DNA of 64,000 bases, from contig OZ020515.1 of NCBI GenBank assembly GCA_963971425.1, forward strand, positions 21,076,637 to 21,140,636, read 5' to 3'. Position 1 is the stretch's first letter. Each line of letters starts with the position of its first letter. Source of the DNA: Bryoerythrophyllum caledonicum (Eukaryota > Streptophyta > Bryopsida > Pottiales > Pottiaceae). Positions 33,084 to 44,822 of the stretch are shown here, piece by piece. The notes beneath the pieces are model-generated. The model had not been told where the DNA came from. It ran no database searches and saw only the letters and a program-made list of their open reading frames with translations. The position numbers were made by a program, and so were the translations under genes.

Positions 33084-33739
33084 TGATAGATATGTGTAAT
33101 AGAAAAGATATTAGTCGTAGAGAGGCAAAGCCCTTAACTATAAAGAGGGTGAAGCTAAAAACAATAGCGCAATGGAGGTGCTGCAACACGATGTAAGATC
33201 TAGATCTAAGCCTAACCAAATGAATGTGTTTACTACATAATTATAGAGATAAACGTAAATAAACCAAAACTTAGCATCTCCATGCCGAATCTCCTCTAAA
33301 CCCAGGGTATGCTCCAGGTTTAGCCTGCTCTCATTTGTGCTAAAAAAAAAAGACAAGGTGAGTTACAAATCCGGAAAGTTTTCCAGGATCTGGGAGTTAA
33401 GGCCTGGGTTTGATGGCAGCCGCGTAGAATAGGGAATGGGTTGGCTTGTGGTCCCTAAACCGAGCGGCCAGAAACTTCACGCCGCTTTCGTTTCTCGTGG
33501 AGCAAGATCACGTGGATCACGAAAAGAGAATCAGCTCCTCTAATTCAAGCTTCAGTATTATTCTCCGCCTCTAAATCAAGCCCCTTCCACATCCACCACC
33601 CTGACTTTTAAGCGCCGGTTTTTCAGGAGAAGCAATTACGTCTATCTTAAAATTCACAAGATACAGGACAAACACAACATCCGCATCCTGGATCGTTTAC
33701 GTTTATCTCTAATAACACAAGAATTTTGTATTTGTAACA
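33084..33739 (-). repeat. Copia 3' LTR, interrupted
   Basis: 33084-33243 and about 33708-33739 together match the 187-bp 5' LTR. The middle about 465 bp is a later insertion. The LTR is bordered internally by a purine-rich stretch on the minus strand (AGGGAGGG, 33740-33747), the expected polypurine tract. Confidence 0.8.
33243..33708. mobile_element. MITE inside the copia 3' LTR
   Basis: Inverted ends TAGAGATAAACGTAAA (left) and TTTACGTTTATCTCTA (right) enclose about 465 bp with no coding capacity and a GC-richer core around 33420-33560. Insertion inside an otherwise recognisable LTR shows it moved as a unit. Confidence 0.7.
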
Positions 33740-33770
33740 CCCTCCCTGAATCCGGAGAAGAGTATATGTA

Positions 33771-36482
33771 CAGTGGGGTGACACCCAAATTGGCACCTTG
33801 TGCAATTCCAGGGATAGTGCCCACACTGCTTCCAACTTTGACACCCTCCCGAGCGCTAGAAAATTGTTATTTATACATGAAATTTTAGACACAAAATCAC
33901 TGTTATGTTGAAAACATGTGTACCAAATTTCAAAGCTAGAAAATTGATACAAAAAAAGATATTCAAGATTTACTAACAAGGGGTAGCTGTAAGAAATGTT
34001 TCACAGCTGCCAACTTTGACACCCTCCCAAGGATTGAAGAAATTTTTTTTTCTCATAAAATTTCTGGAGTAGAAACACCTTTATGTTGTTTACACATGTG
34101 AAAAAATTCAAGTCCAAAAGACCCACAAAAAAAATGATATTCCAAATCTACCAACAGGTGTAGTTGTGAGAAACAAAGGGGAGAATCGTTTCACAACTTC
34201 CAACTTTGACAGCCTCCTTAGGGCTGAGAATCTGTTATTTCAATATGAAATTTTTGTCACATGATCTTTATGATGTTGATCACATGTATGAAAATTTTCA
34301 AGGCCAAAAGATACACAAAAAAATAGTTATTCTAAATCTACCAACGTGTATGTCCTCCATTAGCATCAATCACTGCTTGTAACCTTGAGGGCACATAATT
34401 CATAATTGAAGGAGCTTTGTTTCACTAATTGACTTCCACTCTCTTTCAAGAACTACCTTCAACCCATCTATGTTTCTAGGACATGCCTTGTTACGTTGTA
34501 CTGCATCTTTTAGAATCTTCCACAAGTTCTCAATTGGATTGAGATCGGGAGAGTTTGCAGGCCATTTGTGCTTTTCAAGAAGGCGCAGTTGTCTCCATTC
34601 TTCACATATTTTGCTACGATGGACGGGTGCGCCATCTTCCATGAGCACTGCATGTGGAACTTTAACCATGAAATGAAATAATTCCCCTACGTAAACCACT
34701 TCCACAAAATCCTTTGTAGAGCGTCAATCTTTAAGCATAAGAACAAGTTTTGACTTTTGGCCTCCAGCAAATGCGCCCCAAACCATCAAGGAAGTCCATC
34801 CACTTTTAAAAGTAGGAACTATACAATTTGATGAATACCGCTCATATGCAGTTCTCCAAACACGAACTTGTCTCGAATTCTTCCCAATATCAAAGGTAGA
34901 TTCATCTGTCCAAAGAATACGCTCCTAATATTCTGTGCTCCATCCACAGTACTTCTGAGCAAAAACCAGCCTTTGATATATGTGACGAGGTGTCAAAAAA
35001 GATTTTTTGACTGCAATTGGACTCAAAATGTCACTTCTATGTAAGAGCCTTTGAATGGTACATCCACACACTGGAGTAGGGCATACACTAGCAATCTCTA
35101 ATACTGACGCGCAACGGTTATAATTTGAAAAACGCAAAATACTACGCACATCTCTATCACTAAGTTTTGTAGTGTGACTTCCACCACAAGGTTCGTGCTT
35201 GTAAGTTCCATTTTGTCTAAATTTTTCACCAACCTCTTAATTGTTCTAACGGGAACTTTGATAGTGGCTGCAATTTGAACTTGAGTACTCCCTCCCTAAC
35301 TCATACCTATAATGCGTCCACGAATTTCATCGGAAATTGCCATCTGAAATATGTTGAACTTTCTTTTACTAGGCTAACAGAACTTTAAACTCTCCTTAAC
35401 AACATTAACAATTTCATACAGAATCAGTCACTCAATCACAGCATTTAGTCCATTAGACATAACCACATGCACATCATTCAGTCTAGTAAGAATAACCACA
35501 TACACATTACTCAACATGCATAAGCAAGCATGACTAAATTACTCATGCATCACATCACTCATACAACACATCACTCCATGTCTCACACATAACACATTCT
35601 TTCTTTGTGCTCTCACCATTACTCCAACATCCAATGATCACAAATCACATGCAACATTCCCTTAAGTTTACACAATAGTGCTCAATTGATATTTAGAGGA
35701 TGACACTTCGTCATGTGTGTATGATGCAAGTGGTTTCTTCTTGATGTGACAACTCCACACTTCTACATTTGGATGTTATTGATTTTTCTAAGATGCATTT
35801 ATGATTAGACATTGTGTCAAATGGATAAGTTCAATGAGGAAGCATGAGGTGTCAAAGATATTTCAATATTTTCACCATGTCCTTGAATTGGTTATTGTCA
35901 TTACACACGTTGGTAGATTTAAAGTAACTATTTTTTTGTGTATCTTTTGGCCTTGAAAATTTTCATACATGTGATCAACATCATAAAGATCATGTGACAA
36001 AAATTTCATATTGAAATAACAGATTCTCAGCCCTAAGGAGGCTGTCAAAGTTGGAAGTTGTGAAACGATTCTCCCCTTTGTTTCTCACAACTACACCTGT
36101 TGGTAGATTTGGAATATCATTTTTTTTGTGGGTCTTTCGGACTTGAATTTTTTCACATGTGTAAACAACATAAAGGTGTTTCTACTCCAGAAATTTTATG
36201 AGAAAAAAAATTTCTTCAATCCTTGGGAGGGTGTCAAAGTTGGCAGCTGTGAAACATTTCTTACAGCTACCCCTTGTTAGTAAATCTTGAATATCTTTTT
36301 TTGTATCAATTTTCTAGCTTTGAAATTTGGTACACATGTTTTCAACATAACAGTGATTTTGTGTCTAAAATTTCATGTATAAATAACAATTTTCTAGCGC
36401 TCGGGAGGGTGTCAAAGTTGGAAGCAGTGTGGGCACTATCCCTGGAATTGCACAAGGTGCCAATTTGGGTGTCACCCGACTG
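33771..36482 (-). mobile_element. Tc1/mariner transposon with ~580-bp inverted repeats
   Basis: Begins CAGTGGGGTGACACCC and ends GGGTGTCACCCGACTG, flanked on both sides by TA (33769-33770 and 36483-36484), the Tc1/mariner target duplication. The terminal inverted repeats extend to about 34350 and 35903, some 580 bp each, and are nearly identical: the same 70-residue spurious frame is readable in both arms. The transposase lies between. Total 2712 bp. It sits between the copia RNase H and 3' LTR. Confidence 0.92.
34338..35343 (-). pseudogene. Tc1-type DD34E transposase, broken
   Basis: From ATG at 35343 the N-terminus reads MAISDEIRGRIIGM and a helix-turn-helix (IAATIKVPVRTIKRLVKNL). A second HTH region lies at 35149-34925. 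The catalytic end (34705-34400) has VLMEDGAPVHRSKICEEW and PANSPDLNPIENLWKILK. The spacing from the second Asp to the Glu of PIEN is 34 residues, the Tc1 signature. The last residues fall at about 34338. Several stops and frameshifts break it, so this copy could not mobilise itself. Confidence 0.85.
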
Positions 36483-36491
36483 TACAATTTG

Positions 36492-36923
36492 TCATAAGAA
36501 AATCGACAGTTTTAAGGATTGACAAATGTTTGCCAAATTGAAATTTAGAAGTTGCTTGCACGACTTGAATTTGAGACGGCCTAATGCTTTTGGAAGCATG
36601 TCGGCCGATTGGCAATTAGTAGGAGTGTAAAAAATGGTGACAAAACCTCTTTCAACCATGTCCCGAACAAAATTGAGATGAATCTCAACGTGTTTGGTTT
36701 TGGAATGGAATTGTGGATTTTTGGAAATCTGAATTGCGCTTTGATTGTCACACATGAGCTGAATGGATTTTTTTCTGTCGAATCTCAATTCTTGAAATAA
36801 AATTTGAATCCACCTTGTTTCTTTTGTAGCCTCGACAAGGGAACGAAACTCGGATTCGGTAGATGACAATGCGATGCATGTTTGCTTCTTTGTGTTCCAC
36901 ATGACTAGAGTATTGTTGATCAT
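36492..36923 (-). pseudogene. C-terminal copia RNase H
   Basis: Reads INNTLVMWNTKKQTCIALSS, TESEFRSLVEATKE, then CDNQSAIQISKNPQFHSKTK and HVEIHLNFVRDMVERG. The catalytic Glu (ESE) and Asp (CDN) motifs of copia RNase H are intact. It continues the reading broken at 38600 by the CACTA-like insertion. Its downstream end is cut by the Tc1/mariner element at 36482. Confidence 0.85.
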
Positions 36924-36931
36924 GAAAACAT

Positions 36932-38602
36932 AAGCTCTACACTAAAGATGGCATTTAGTGTAATGGTACGAATAGTGTAATTACCCTAGTACACTATTCG
37001 TGAATAAGTTGGCAATTAGTATTAGCCGCCATTGTCATTCATAATAACCCCCAATCATCCACCTACCTTAGTACACTATTTCTAAAATAATTGATAGTTG
37101 GTTTTAATTTCCAATCAACCACCTACTGAAGCATATAAATTTGTTAAGAAGTCCATAAAATAATATTGACCCCCAATCAACCACCTACCGACCGTCATGC
37201 ATTTATTCTCCTCGTCTCATCGTCAACCTCATCCTTTTTTTATTTTTGAATAATTGTATATATTTTATGTATATTTGATGTATATGAAATATATAATTGA
37301 TGTGTATTTGATGTATGTTAAATAATTTATCTATATTTCATGAATGTTTAGTTTATATATTTGTATTTGATGAATGATTACTAAATATCTAATGAACATT
37401 AAATTCGTATTTACTAAATATTTAAATAATTCTTGTATGAATATTTAATGAATATTTTAAGATTACAATGAATATTTAATTAAAAATAATATTAAAACAA
37501 TATTAAATTAATATTAAAGCAGTATTGAAATAATAAAAATTTGATATTCATTATATATAAATAATGAATAGTTGATATTTAAATAATAAGTAATGTATGC
37601 TTATTTAATAGTATGTAAATAACATTTAAATATGTAAATGATAACTTATGAATATTCAATGAGTATACAATGAATATTTTAAAAATATTTAATGAATGTT
37701 TTATGACTATTTATGAATATTTTTGAATAATTAATAAATATGTAATTGATATTCACTTTGTATTTCATGAATATGTATTGAATATTTAAATGATATTCAG
37801 TTAGTATTTAAAATATTTGTAATAAATATTCAAATAGTATTTAGTTAATATTTAATTAATACGTAATTGATATTTAATGAATATTTGTGAATATTTTATG
37901 AATATAGACTATATATCATGATTTTTATGAGTATTTAAATATTTTAAATATATAATATAGTACTTTTGTATATTTGTAAGTTTTGTGAATATTTAGTTTT
38001 TATATATATTCATTTATCATGATCCATGATTATCTAATGTTCGTTTTTTACCAATTTCATTATTTAATAATTTTTATTTTAGTATCCAATATTATACTTA
38101 ATGAACATTTAATGTATGTTTATTTATTTATTTATTATTTTTAAATATATATATATATCTATGTTTTTTTAATTTTCCAATATATCTTTCTTCTTTCACT
38201 TTCCTTTGAATTCCAATTTCTTATTTTTCCAATCTTATATTTGCAAATTCATTTCCTTTCATATGCACATTCTATTTTTTTCTATTTTTGGGATTTCTTT
38301 TTTGTTCCATATCTACGTTATATTTTTTCCAATCTTTCTTTTGCAAATTGGTTTTTTTTTCAATACACTCGTAACCTTCTTTACTTTGATGCTCGAAATG
38401 TGCACGTAATCATTTTCTATGTTTCATACACTAAATGTCTACATGTAAAAAAACCTAAGTTCCACTATTTACTAGAATTGACATTTAGTGTAGTAGTTGA
38501 CCTTTTGTGTATTGTTTTGTCACTACACTAATTGTAAAGTTGACAATTAGTGTATGGGTTCGCATTTAGTGTCCACTACACTAAATGCCATCTTTAGTAT
38601 AG
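36932..38602. mobile_element. CACTA-like, very AT-rich insertion in the copia RNase H
   Basis: Left end CTCTACACTAAAGATGGCAT continuing TTAGTGTA; right end is its reverse complement, closing in TAGTG. CACTA/TAGTG termini are the hallmark of CACTA (CMC) elements; the left end differs at one base. The interior (37240-38150) is extremely AT-rich, dominated by variants of TGAATATTTAA, and has no transposase. 38200-38420 is pyrimidine-rich. It splits the copia RNase H between QCKS and AYVFMINN, so it is younger than the copia element. Confidence 0.65.
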
Positions 38603-39974
38603 TGGACTTGCATTGGTCTATATTTCCCCCCCAATCAGCGTCACTGTATCCAAGGAAGGAAAGAGTGTTGGATCGGGGATAGAAAAGACCATGAGATGTG
38701 GTCCACCGCACATATCTTATAATTTTTTTTGCTGCCTATAGATGTGCAATTTGTTAAGCAGAATTGTACCTTGATAAAAGGTTAACAACCAAAGTAAGAT
38801 CCGACGTGTGGTAGTAAGGAAGGACAATTTATCGATAAGGGATTAGTAGCTAGTTACTAGGATCAACATCGGGAGTGTCGATTTGTGCAAAAGTCACGAA
38901 TCCAGCTGGTAATGGCGTCTGGATCGAATTGCAGTCTTGCATTCCATATTCAATAAGTATGAATTATGCATATTTGGTTTGATGAATGTTGATTCCTTGT
39001 GGAAATAATGTGTAGTCAATACCAAGAAACATGGAAACGAGACCGAGATAGGTAATCTTCTATCGGGAATGGAACCTCTCCGGAAGCCATGAGATTTTGA
39101 TCCTGAAATTGGTAGTAATAAAAACATCGTCAACATATAGAATGAGAAGGATATATAGGTGCTCGCAGCATAGAAAATATAGATTATTGTCGGCATGAGT
39201 TAGTTGAAGGTCGTGTTTGCAAAGCCCCCTACTAATCTCACATTTCTAGTTCCTTGCGGATTGTTTGACGCCATGTACCGATCGGTGTAGTTTACATACT
39301 AGGTGTTCTTGTCCTTAAACAATGTGCCCATGCAATTAATGGATATATACTTTCTCTTCTAAGTGACTGTTGAGGTAAGCGCTTTTGACATCCATGTGAT
39401 GGATATCCCAACCCATAGTTCCTGCACGAGTGGTGATGATCTTGACGGTGTTGTATTTGGCTACTAATGCAAAAGTTTCATGATAGTCTTTACCTTCTAC
39501 TTGTTGGAAACCTTTGGCGACTAGACGCGCTAAGTATCTTTCAGGAATATTGCCCTTGGCCGGTTTCAACTTGAACACCCATTTGGATGAGATGGCGTTA
39601 TGTACAAGAGGTAATTTTTTTAGTGTCCATGTCTTCATATCCTACAAGCTATCAATTTCCTCACGCATTGCTTGGACCCAATTGGGGTTGTCTAATGCTT
39701 CTTTATAAATGGGGTGTGAATCCTCTGTACTGCCTACAAAACCTTTGAGTCTCACCGAAGGTTGTTTAATACGATTGGAACAACAGAGAGGTGCTGATGG
39801 GTGGCTTGGTGATGGATCCTTGATTGATGTGTGCCACGGAATGATGGAGTGAGGTTCTGACGGCGTTGTAGTCATGTGGGGTGAAGGTGGAGGTGACAGG
39901 GGGAAATGTTGATGTGTCATGTCTTGAGGTTGAGTATTATTGATAACGGGATTGGATACTTGTCTAGGGTCCAT
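38600..39974 (-). pseudogene. Copia reverse transcriptase and first part of RNase H
   Basis: 39974-39642 is a Pro/Ser/His-rich linker typical between copia integrase and RT. 39638-39336 reads KLPLVHNAISSKWVFKLKPA, then RLVAKGFQQVEGKDYHETFA and DVKSAYLNSHLEEKVYIH, the N-terminal RT motifs with the first catalytic Asp. The YVDD region is too decayed to place. Near 38650 GYSDADWGGNIDQCKST gives the RNase H catalytic Asp motif just before the CACTA-like insertion. Confidence 0.75.
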
Positions 39975-40185
39975 TCAAGGGATCACTCATTTGAAGTGAC
40001 CTTGTCTAACTTCAGATAACGGGGAAATGTTGGAGGAGGTGTGGCATGAATTTCCCTCATCGATCTTAATATCCCTAGAAAGTTGAAATGATAATGCGAT
40101 GTAGGCAATAGCATCTATATCCTCTAGTGGATTCATCTAAACCAAGAAGAATACAACTAGACAATTTAGAAGACATTTTGAACCT

Positions 40186-41024
40186 TTAACTTTTTGGAAT
40201 GTGGACAAAAACTCGTATACCAAATATACGAAGCTGGGATAAATTGGATTTCACACCGGAGAAAGCTTCTTCTGGTGTCATATTGATTAAAGCACAATTA
40301 GGGACCCGATTAATAATATAAGTGGTGGTCTTGATAGCCTCGGACCATAAGTAAGATGGGATGTTGTGTTGAAAGCAAAGACATTGGGCCATCTCAACTA
40401 TAGATCGGTTCTTGCGCTCCAAAACACCATTGCTTTGAGGGGTGTATTACAGTGTAAGTTCATAGTGAATGCCAGAATCAATGAAGAGTTGTTGAAAGGC
40501 CAAGGACCCATATTTGGTGCCGTTGTCCGTACGAAGTGTAATAATCTTCTTTCTTGTCTGATTTTCTATGCGGTTTTTAAATTTTTTGAATTCGTCACTA
40601 ACTCTATCCTTGGTTTTTATTAATGAAACCCAAATTTTTCAACAATAATCGTTAATTAAAGTAACAAAATATCTAGCGCCATTGAATGATGGTTTTTGGA
40701 TGGAACTACATATATCACTATGAAGAACTTGAAGGATGCCGGTAGTCTAATAAGTACTTGGGGAGAAAGAAAAACGTGCTTGTTTGCCTTGTTGGCATGT
40801 TTGACAAATGATGTCTACATAAGGTAACTTGGGTAAGCCTCTCACTATACTTTGATGAGACATGGTGTGTAACGTCTTGAAATTAATGTGACCAAGCCTT
40901 TTGTGCCAAAGAAGTATTTGAATTGCATCCAGTCACTAACTTGTTCAAAGTGGGCCTCATGAACCAATGAGAGGTCTAATTGATATAAGCCTCTATGCAT
41001 CCTAGTTCCATGACCAATAATGTC
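40186..41024 (-). pseudogene. Copia integrase remnants
   Basis: The frame 40422-40186 reads ERKNRSIVEMAQCLCFQHNI then PSYLWSEAIKTTTYIINRVP, the end of the rve core with its E-R-K-N segment and the following copia C-terminal region. Upstream to 41024 the reading is broken into pieces by frameshifts, and the first catalytic Asp cannot be placed confidently. Confidence 0.65.
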
Positions 41025-41390
41025 TTATATATGTTCATCTCTCATCAACACCTCCTTGCGGTTAAATTGGACATTGCACCCCTCATCCGCAATACGCCCA
41101 ACCAATGATAAATTGCGACAAATCCCAGGCACATTAAGAACGTTCTTAAACTGCTTGTATTTCCCACCTGGAAAATTAATGCTTACATTTTCTTTTCGTC
41201 CCATTCTATGTACCTCTCCACCGACAGCTAACATAGAGGTACTGTTAGTACATGCTTGGAAATTTTGTACTAGGTTTTGGTCCTCGGTGACATGATGTGT
41301 GGCTATCAAATCTAACACCCATGTCGGTCTCTCATTACCTATTGCGGTGTTTGCTTCTATCTCATTGAGCTCACACAAATATGTTTCCAA
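41025..41390 (-). pseudogene. Copia protease with mutated active site, and GAG-pre-integrase start
   Basis: Reads TWVLDLIATHHVT, where copia proteases have D-S-G at this place (WVLDSGA..H). The catalytic Asp is kept but the following Ser-Gly is replaced by Leu-Ile, so the enzyme would be inactive. The C-terminal part (VLNVPGICRNLSLVGRIADE) is the usual bridge towards integrase. Confidence 0.75.
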
Positions 41391-41548
41391 AATACTTCCT
41401 GCACTCTCGCTACCACTATGGGAGGATTCAGAGTGAGGTTTTGGATTTTTACCTTTTAAAAGTGCGTTTGCCTCGGCCTTGTATTGTAGGTGCTTTGTTT
41501 GAGTCTGCCCTCCAGAGACTCAACCCGGTCAATGGCTTTTCAAAGCTC

Positions 41549-42434
41549 ACAGTCCAGGGCATAATGCCCGGGTTCACCGCAGTAGTGGCAACATGGAGTC
41601 TCGTCATTGCTCGACAGTCCTATGGTACCAGCAAGTCTTCCTCGAGAATACCGCCGGCGGTCATGGATCACGCCGCCTTGGGGATAACACCGTTGGGTTG
41701 CGTTGCCTGTTGCTCTTTTGTTCTCTTGCCTTCCTTGTTCAATTTGTTGATCCCAACCGGGGTCATGTTTGTGACGACTTGTGCTGTCTCTCCCGCGCCG
41801 CTCCTACGAATCTCTGTTGTTCGACTTGCTTGTCTTGTTTTTACATCGGGATCCGGATTGCAACTTCTTCTTGAACACTACTGCTTCAGTGTCTCCTTCC
41901 TTGTCTGTATGCATTTCTCAGTTACATTTCTTTGTCTAAAAGTTGTGACTAAATCTCCAGGAATGACCATAAGTAATCCCTTCATGTCTGTGTCCTGCAG
42001 AATAGTTTGTATACGGACATCAACGAGTTAAGCAACATCAAAGTGCACAGATCTTCAGGTATTTCTACCTCCATACCCTTAAGTTGATCCATCGTGTCTT
42101 TAACTTTAGTGATGTATTGCTCCATGCTTGTGGCTTCTTCCTTGCGCAATGATACTAACTTTTGAAAAAACATGAGTTTGCGTGATCCAGATTTGGATTG
42201 ATAGCGATCTCTCAACCCTGTCCACAAGTGATGTATTAACTTAAGGGTATGGAGGTAGAAAACTGTAACCTGTAGACAACTGGTACAACGGAATCTTTGA
42301 CAGAGTCCATGATTGCTTGTAAGGCAATTCTTCTCCCTTCTTGCTTTATCTCGTTTGCATTCCAAGATGCAACTATAGTGTAGTAGATCCACATTCCGTT
42401 TCTCTCTAGTATGCGCTCTAGTTTGAATGACCAC
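41549..42434 (-). pseudogene. Copia gag with CCHC zinc knuckle
   Basis: The frame 42434-41982 carries the plant copia gag signature (LVSLRKEEATSMEQYITKVK, then MDQLKGMEVEIPEDL). In another frame at 41590-41549 a perfect nucleocapsid knuckle CHYCGEPGHYALDC follows. Gag packages the RNA in virus-like particles. Frameshifts separate the two parts. Confidence 0.75.
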
Positions 42435-42670
42435 ACTCTATAGTTACCCGGTCCATCTAACCTACTGGTCTGTGGAATCGTGATTTCTATGTCTCTTCTA
42501 CCGCCTTGAGAAGTGGTGTGTGGTGAGGAAGTAATGTGTGGCCCTGACTACTCCACAACTATCTTGTTGGTCTCTTCTGTAGTTGTCATGTTGAATGCAC
42601 ACTACAGATCTAAATCTAAACTCTGCTTCTATACACTAGGTCTAAACTACACACTAGATCTAAACTCTGC

Positions 42671-42682
42671 GCTCTGATACCA
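42671..42682 (-). other. Primer-binding site for initiator tRNA-Met
   Basis: On the minus strand TGGTATCAGAGC directly follows the 5' LTR. This is the standard plant primer-binding sequence complementary to the 3' end of initiator methionine tRNA. Confidence 0.9.
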
Positions 42683-42869
42683 TGATAGATATGTGTAGTA
42701 GAGAAGATATTAGCTGCAGAGAGGCGAAGCCCTTAAGTATAACAAGGGTGAAGCTAAAAGCCGTAGCACGACGGAGGTGCTGCAACACGATGTAAGATCT
42801 TGATCTAAGCCTAACCAAATGAATGTGTTTACTATACAATGAAAACACAAGGATTTTGTGTTAGCAACA
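42683..42869 (-). repeat. Copia 5' LTR (187 bp)
   Basis: Starts TG (minus strand TGTTGCTAACACAAAATCC) and ends CA. It matches the copy at 33084-33739 over most of its length (for example 'ggaggtgctgcaacacgatg' and 'aagcctaaccaaatgaatgt'). Confidence 0.85.
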
Positions 42870-42968
42870 TGATTCCACTTAGAATATGTAAATGTAGTCA
42901 ATGTTACTGTAAATTAGTGCTGAAATGAATGAAACTATGATCACCGGGTAGTGGATGAAATTTATACG

Positions 42969-44323
42969 TCCTACCTCTAGTTGTGATTAAACAGAAATGG
43001 ACATGCAATGTCGACACAACCCGTCAACAGTGTATTGTGGAACCCTAATCTGCCACTCCATGAAGCCACGATGGAAACCACTAGCCTAAACCACCAGTGT
43101 GTACAACCACGTCAGTTTTAGTTGATGGGAATGTTACATATTACTGAAATGACAGCCTGGAAGCCGTCAATTTCCATAGGAAAACTCATAGAAATAAGAA
43201 ACATTGTTTTCTCCAACAAAGAGCTCACAAAGTGCGAAAAATGACACAAATGTTGTTTTATAGGCAAGGGTGAGAGTCAACTAGGCTAGTATGAAAAATT
43301 TGTCACAAAGGATTTAAGGCCGTAGCCAAGAGTGTTCTCTTATTACCTAGTGCCAACCTAGCTTTGATTTTGAATTTGTGATGATGGAATGTGATTGTTG
43401 ACTTTGTTAGAATTACAAGACTCTTAATTTTTTTTTAAATTCCGCCTTATGGTTTGATGAGGAGAGGTATGTCTGTCATTACTACGTACATGTCACAGGT
43501 ATCTCAAATCGGACAAACATACTTCTTTTGGGAGGTTCACAAGGTAAAATACTTTGATAATTTTGGGACACATTCATACCATAATGTGTTTATACATTAT
43601 GATTGAAAATTCTAGATCAGAAACTTAAATTGACTTTTATTGGTTAAAAATAAGCTTATTTTTTCACAACTCTTATATTAGAGGATAATGTTGATTTTTG
43701 CTTCAAATTCTTATCCAATCTTTTACACCATACAAAACTCTATTTTGACACATAAAATGTTCCTAAAAATTTAATTTTTCCATTCTTTTCTTTAAAACCT
43801 AGTTCTTGGTGCCCTAATTCAACATATATATTCCATAGTATACATGGTAAATTTTTGCACCCTTTGTAGTATACAATGTACTTTGTCTTGATTTTGAATT
43901 GGGCCACCTACTAAACGACAATTGTTCAATCAACATAAAGTCCAAAAAATCAGCACCTTTTCCAAAATATCTTCTATTCACCTAACATTTTATTGGCTAA
44001 GATTTCTTCAAATTTTTTCAATGGGCGTTTGACATTCAACAACGAATTTAGAAAGGGCTCCAAAACAAATGTACTACAGAGTATATTTTTTTGTCCAAAG
44101 TGAGGAACCTTTAGTGGAGTCCCCCCAGACGTTTGTTTATTTGACGTTGCTAAACCCCCTAATTCTAGTAATGGTTCAATTCAAAAAACTCACAAACTGC
44201 AAAAATAGACTTAGTCAAGTACCATTGAACAAAAGAGAAGCAAATATCAACCTCTCTAATATGAAATCAGTGCACTAGGCTGGAAAGTAGATCTTCAAAT
44301 AGTAATTACAACTAGAGGTAGGA
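42969..44323. mobile_element. TIR element with CCTACCTCTAGTTGT ends
   Basis: Left TCCTACCTCTAGTTGTGATTA-type end at 42969 and right AATTACAACTAGAGGTAGGA at 44303-44323 are inverted repeats of about 21 bp around 1.35 kb of AT-rich sequence. A solo end of the same type lies at 6369. No transposase recognised; the frame 44069-44278 has no family signal. Confidence 0.6.
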
Positions 44324-44822
44324 TATCTACCTATATAATAGGCGTCAGTCAGTCTATCTGCCGCTCCCTAATCCTAACCCTAAACCCTAACCCTAACCCT
44401 AACCCTAAAACCCTAAACCCTAAATTTTAAACCCTAACTCGCCGGAACATGCACGTTGTTGTTGGTGATTGCCGTGTGGATTTGGACAACCGTATATTTC
44501 GAGAGTGGCTCCTGGCGCTGGGGAAGGACTAGCTCGAGAAGGTGAAGGATGACATGATCAGGTGTCCACGGGCGATGATTGTCGGCAATCACAATTTGTA
44601 TGGCTTGATCAATGGAGGAATGGCTAACGTCGAAGCAAATGCGCACGAGTACTTCAACAGTTGTGCCATCCTTGCCGCATGGAATGACGACGCTTCATGG
44701 CTCAACACAGGACGTACCGAGGGATGCAAATTGCAATCTAAAATATAATATGTCAGACAAATATTATTCCGAGGAGCACTAATAAAAAGCCTTCCCCAGT
44801 CAGAACGACAGATACTAATACT
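44324..44822 (+). mobile_element. Helitron fragment
   Basis: The 5' end looks like a Helitron start (TCTACCTATATAATAGGCG after an A at 44324). Behind it, 44466-44730 reads FREWLLALGKD, a stop, then LEKVKDDMIRCP, LYGLINGGMANVE and YFNSCAILAAWNDDASWLN, which match the PIF1-like helicase part of Helitron Rep/Hel proteins (F..WLL.IG.G and Y...AIL...N..V..LN). A CTAGT at 44821 could be the 3' end, but no clear hairpin precedes it. Confidence 0.55.
44366..44437. repeat. Interstitial telomere-like repeats
   Basis: About nine imperfect tandem units mixing CCCTAA, CCCTAAA and CCCTAAAA. CCCTAAA is the usual plant telomere unit. The block is short, degenerate and internal, so it is not a chromosome end. 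Confidence 0.9.

Larger units (their letters stand above)
33084..42869 (-). mobile_element. Copia LTR retrotransposon with three nested insertions
   Basis: On the minus strand: 5' LTR 42869-42683, primer-binding site 42682-42671, gag (about 42434-41549), protease (41390-41025), integrase (to about 40186), reverse transcriptase (39640 to about 38760), RNase H (about 38760-38600 and 36930-36492), purine tract, then 3' LTR ending at 33084. The order PR-IN-RT-RH is copia (Ty1). Three later insertions split it: a CACTA-like element (36936-38600) in RNase H, a Tc1/mariner element (33771-36482) before the 3' LTR, and a MITE (about 33243-33708) in the 3' LTR. Flanking pentamers TTATT and TGATT differ at one base, compatible with an old target duplication. 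Stops and frameshifts make it non-functional. Confidence 0.88.

Noticed and set aside
33647-33979. 110-codon frame repeated at 36274-36522
   Set aside because: The two identical frames are the two arms of the Tc1 inverted repeats, not a gene pair.
41381-42031. 216-codon plus-strand frame with hydrophobic stretches
   Set aside because: Lies opposite the copia gag and its zinc knuckle; the hydrophobic look comes from the reverse strand.
42671-42682. tRNA gene fragment
   Set aside because: Only the 12-nt primer-binding site next to the LTR; no cloverleaf.
44366-44437. Chromosome end
   Set aside because: Short degenerate telomere words with unique sequence on both sides; interstitial.
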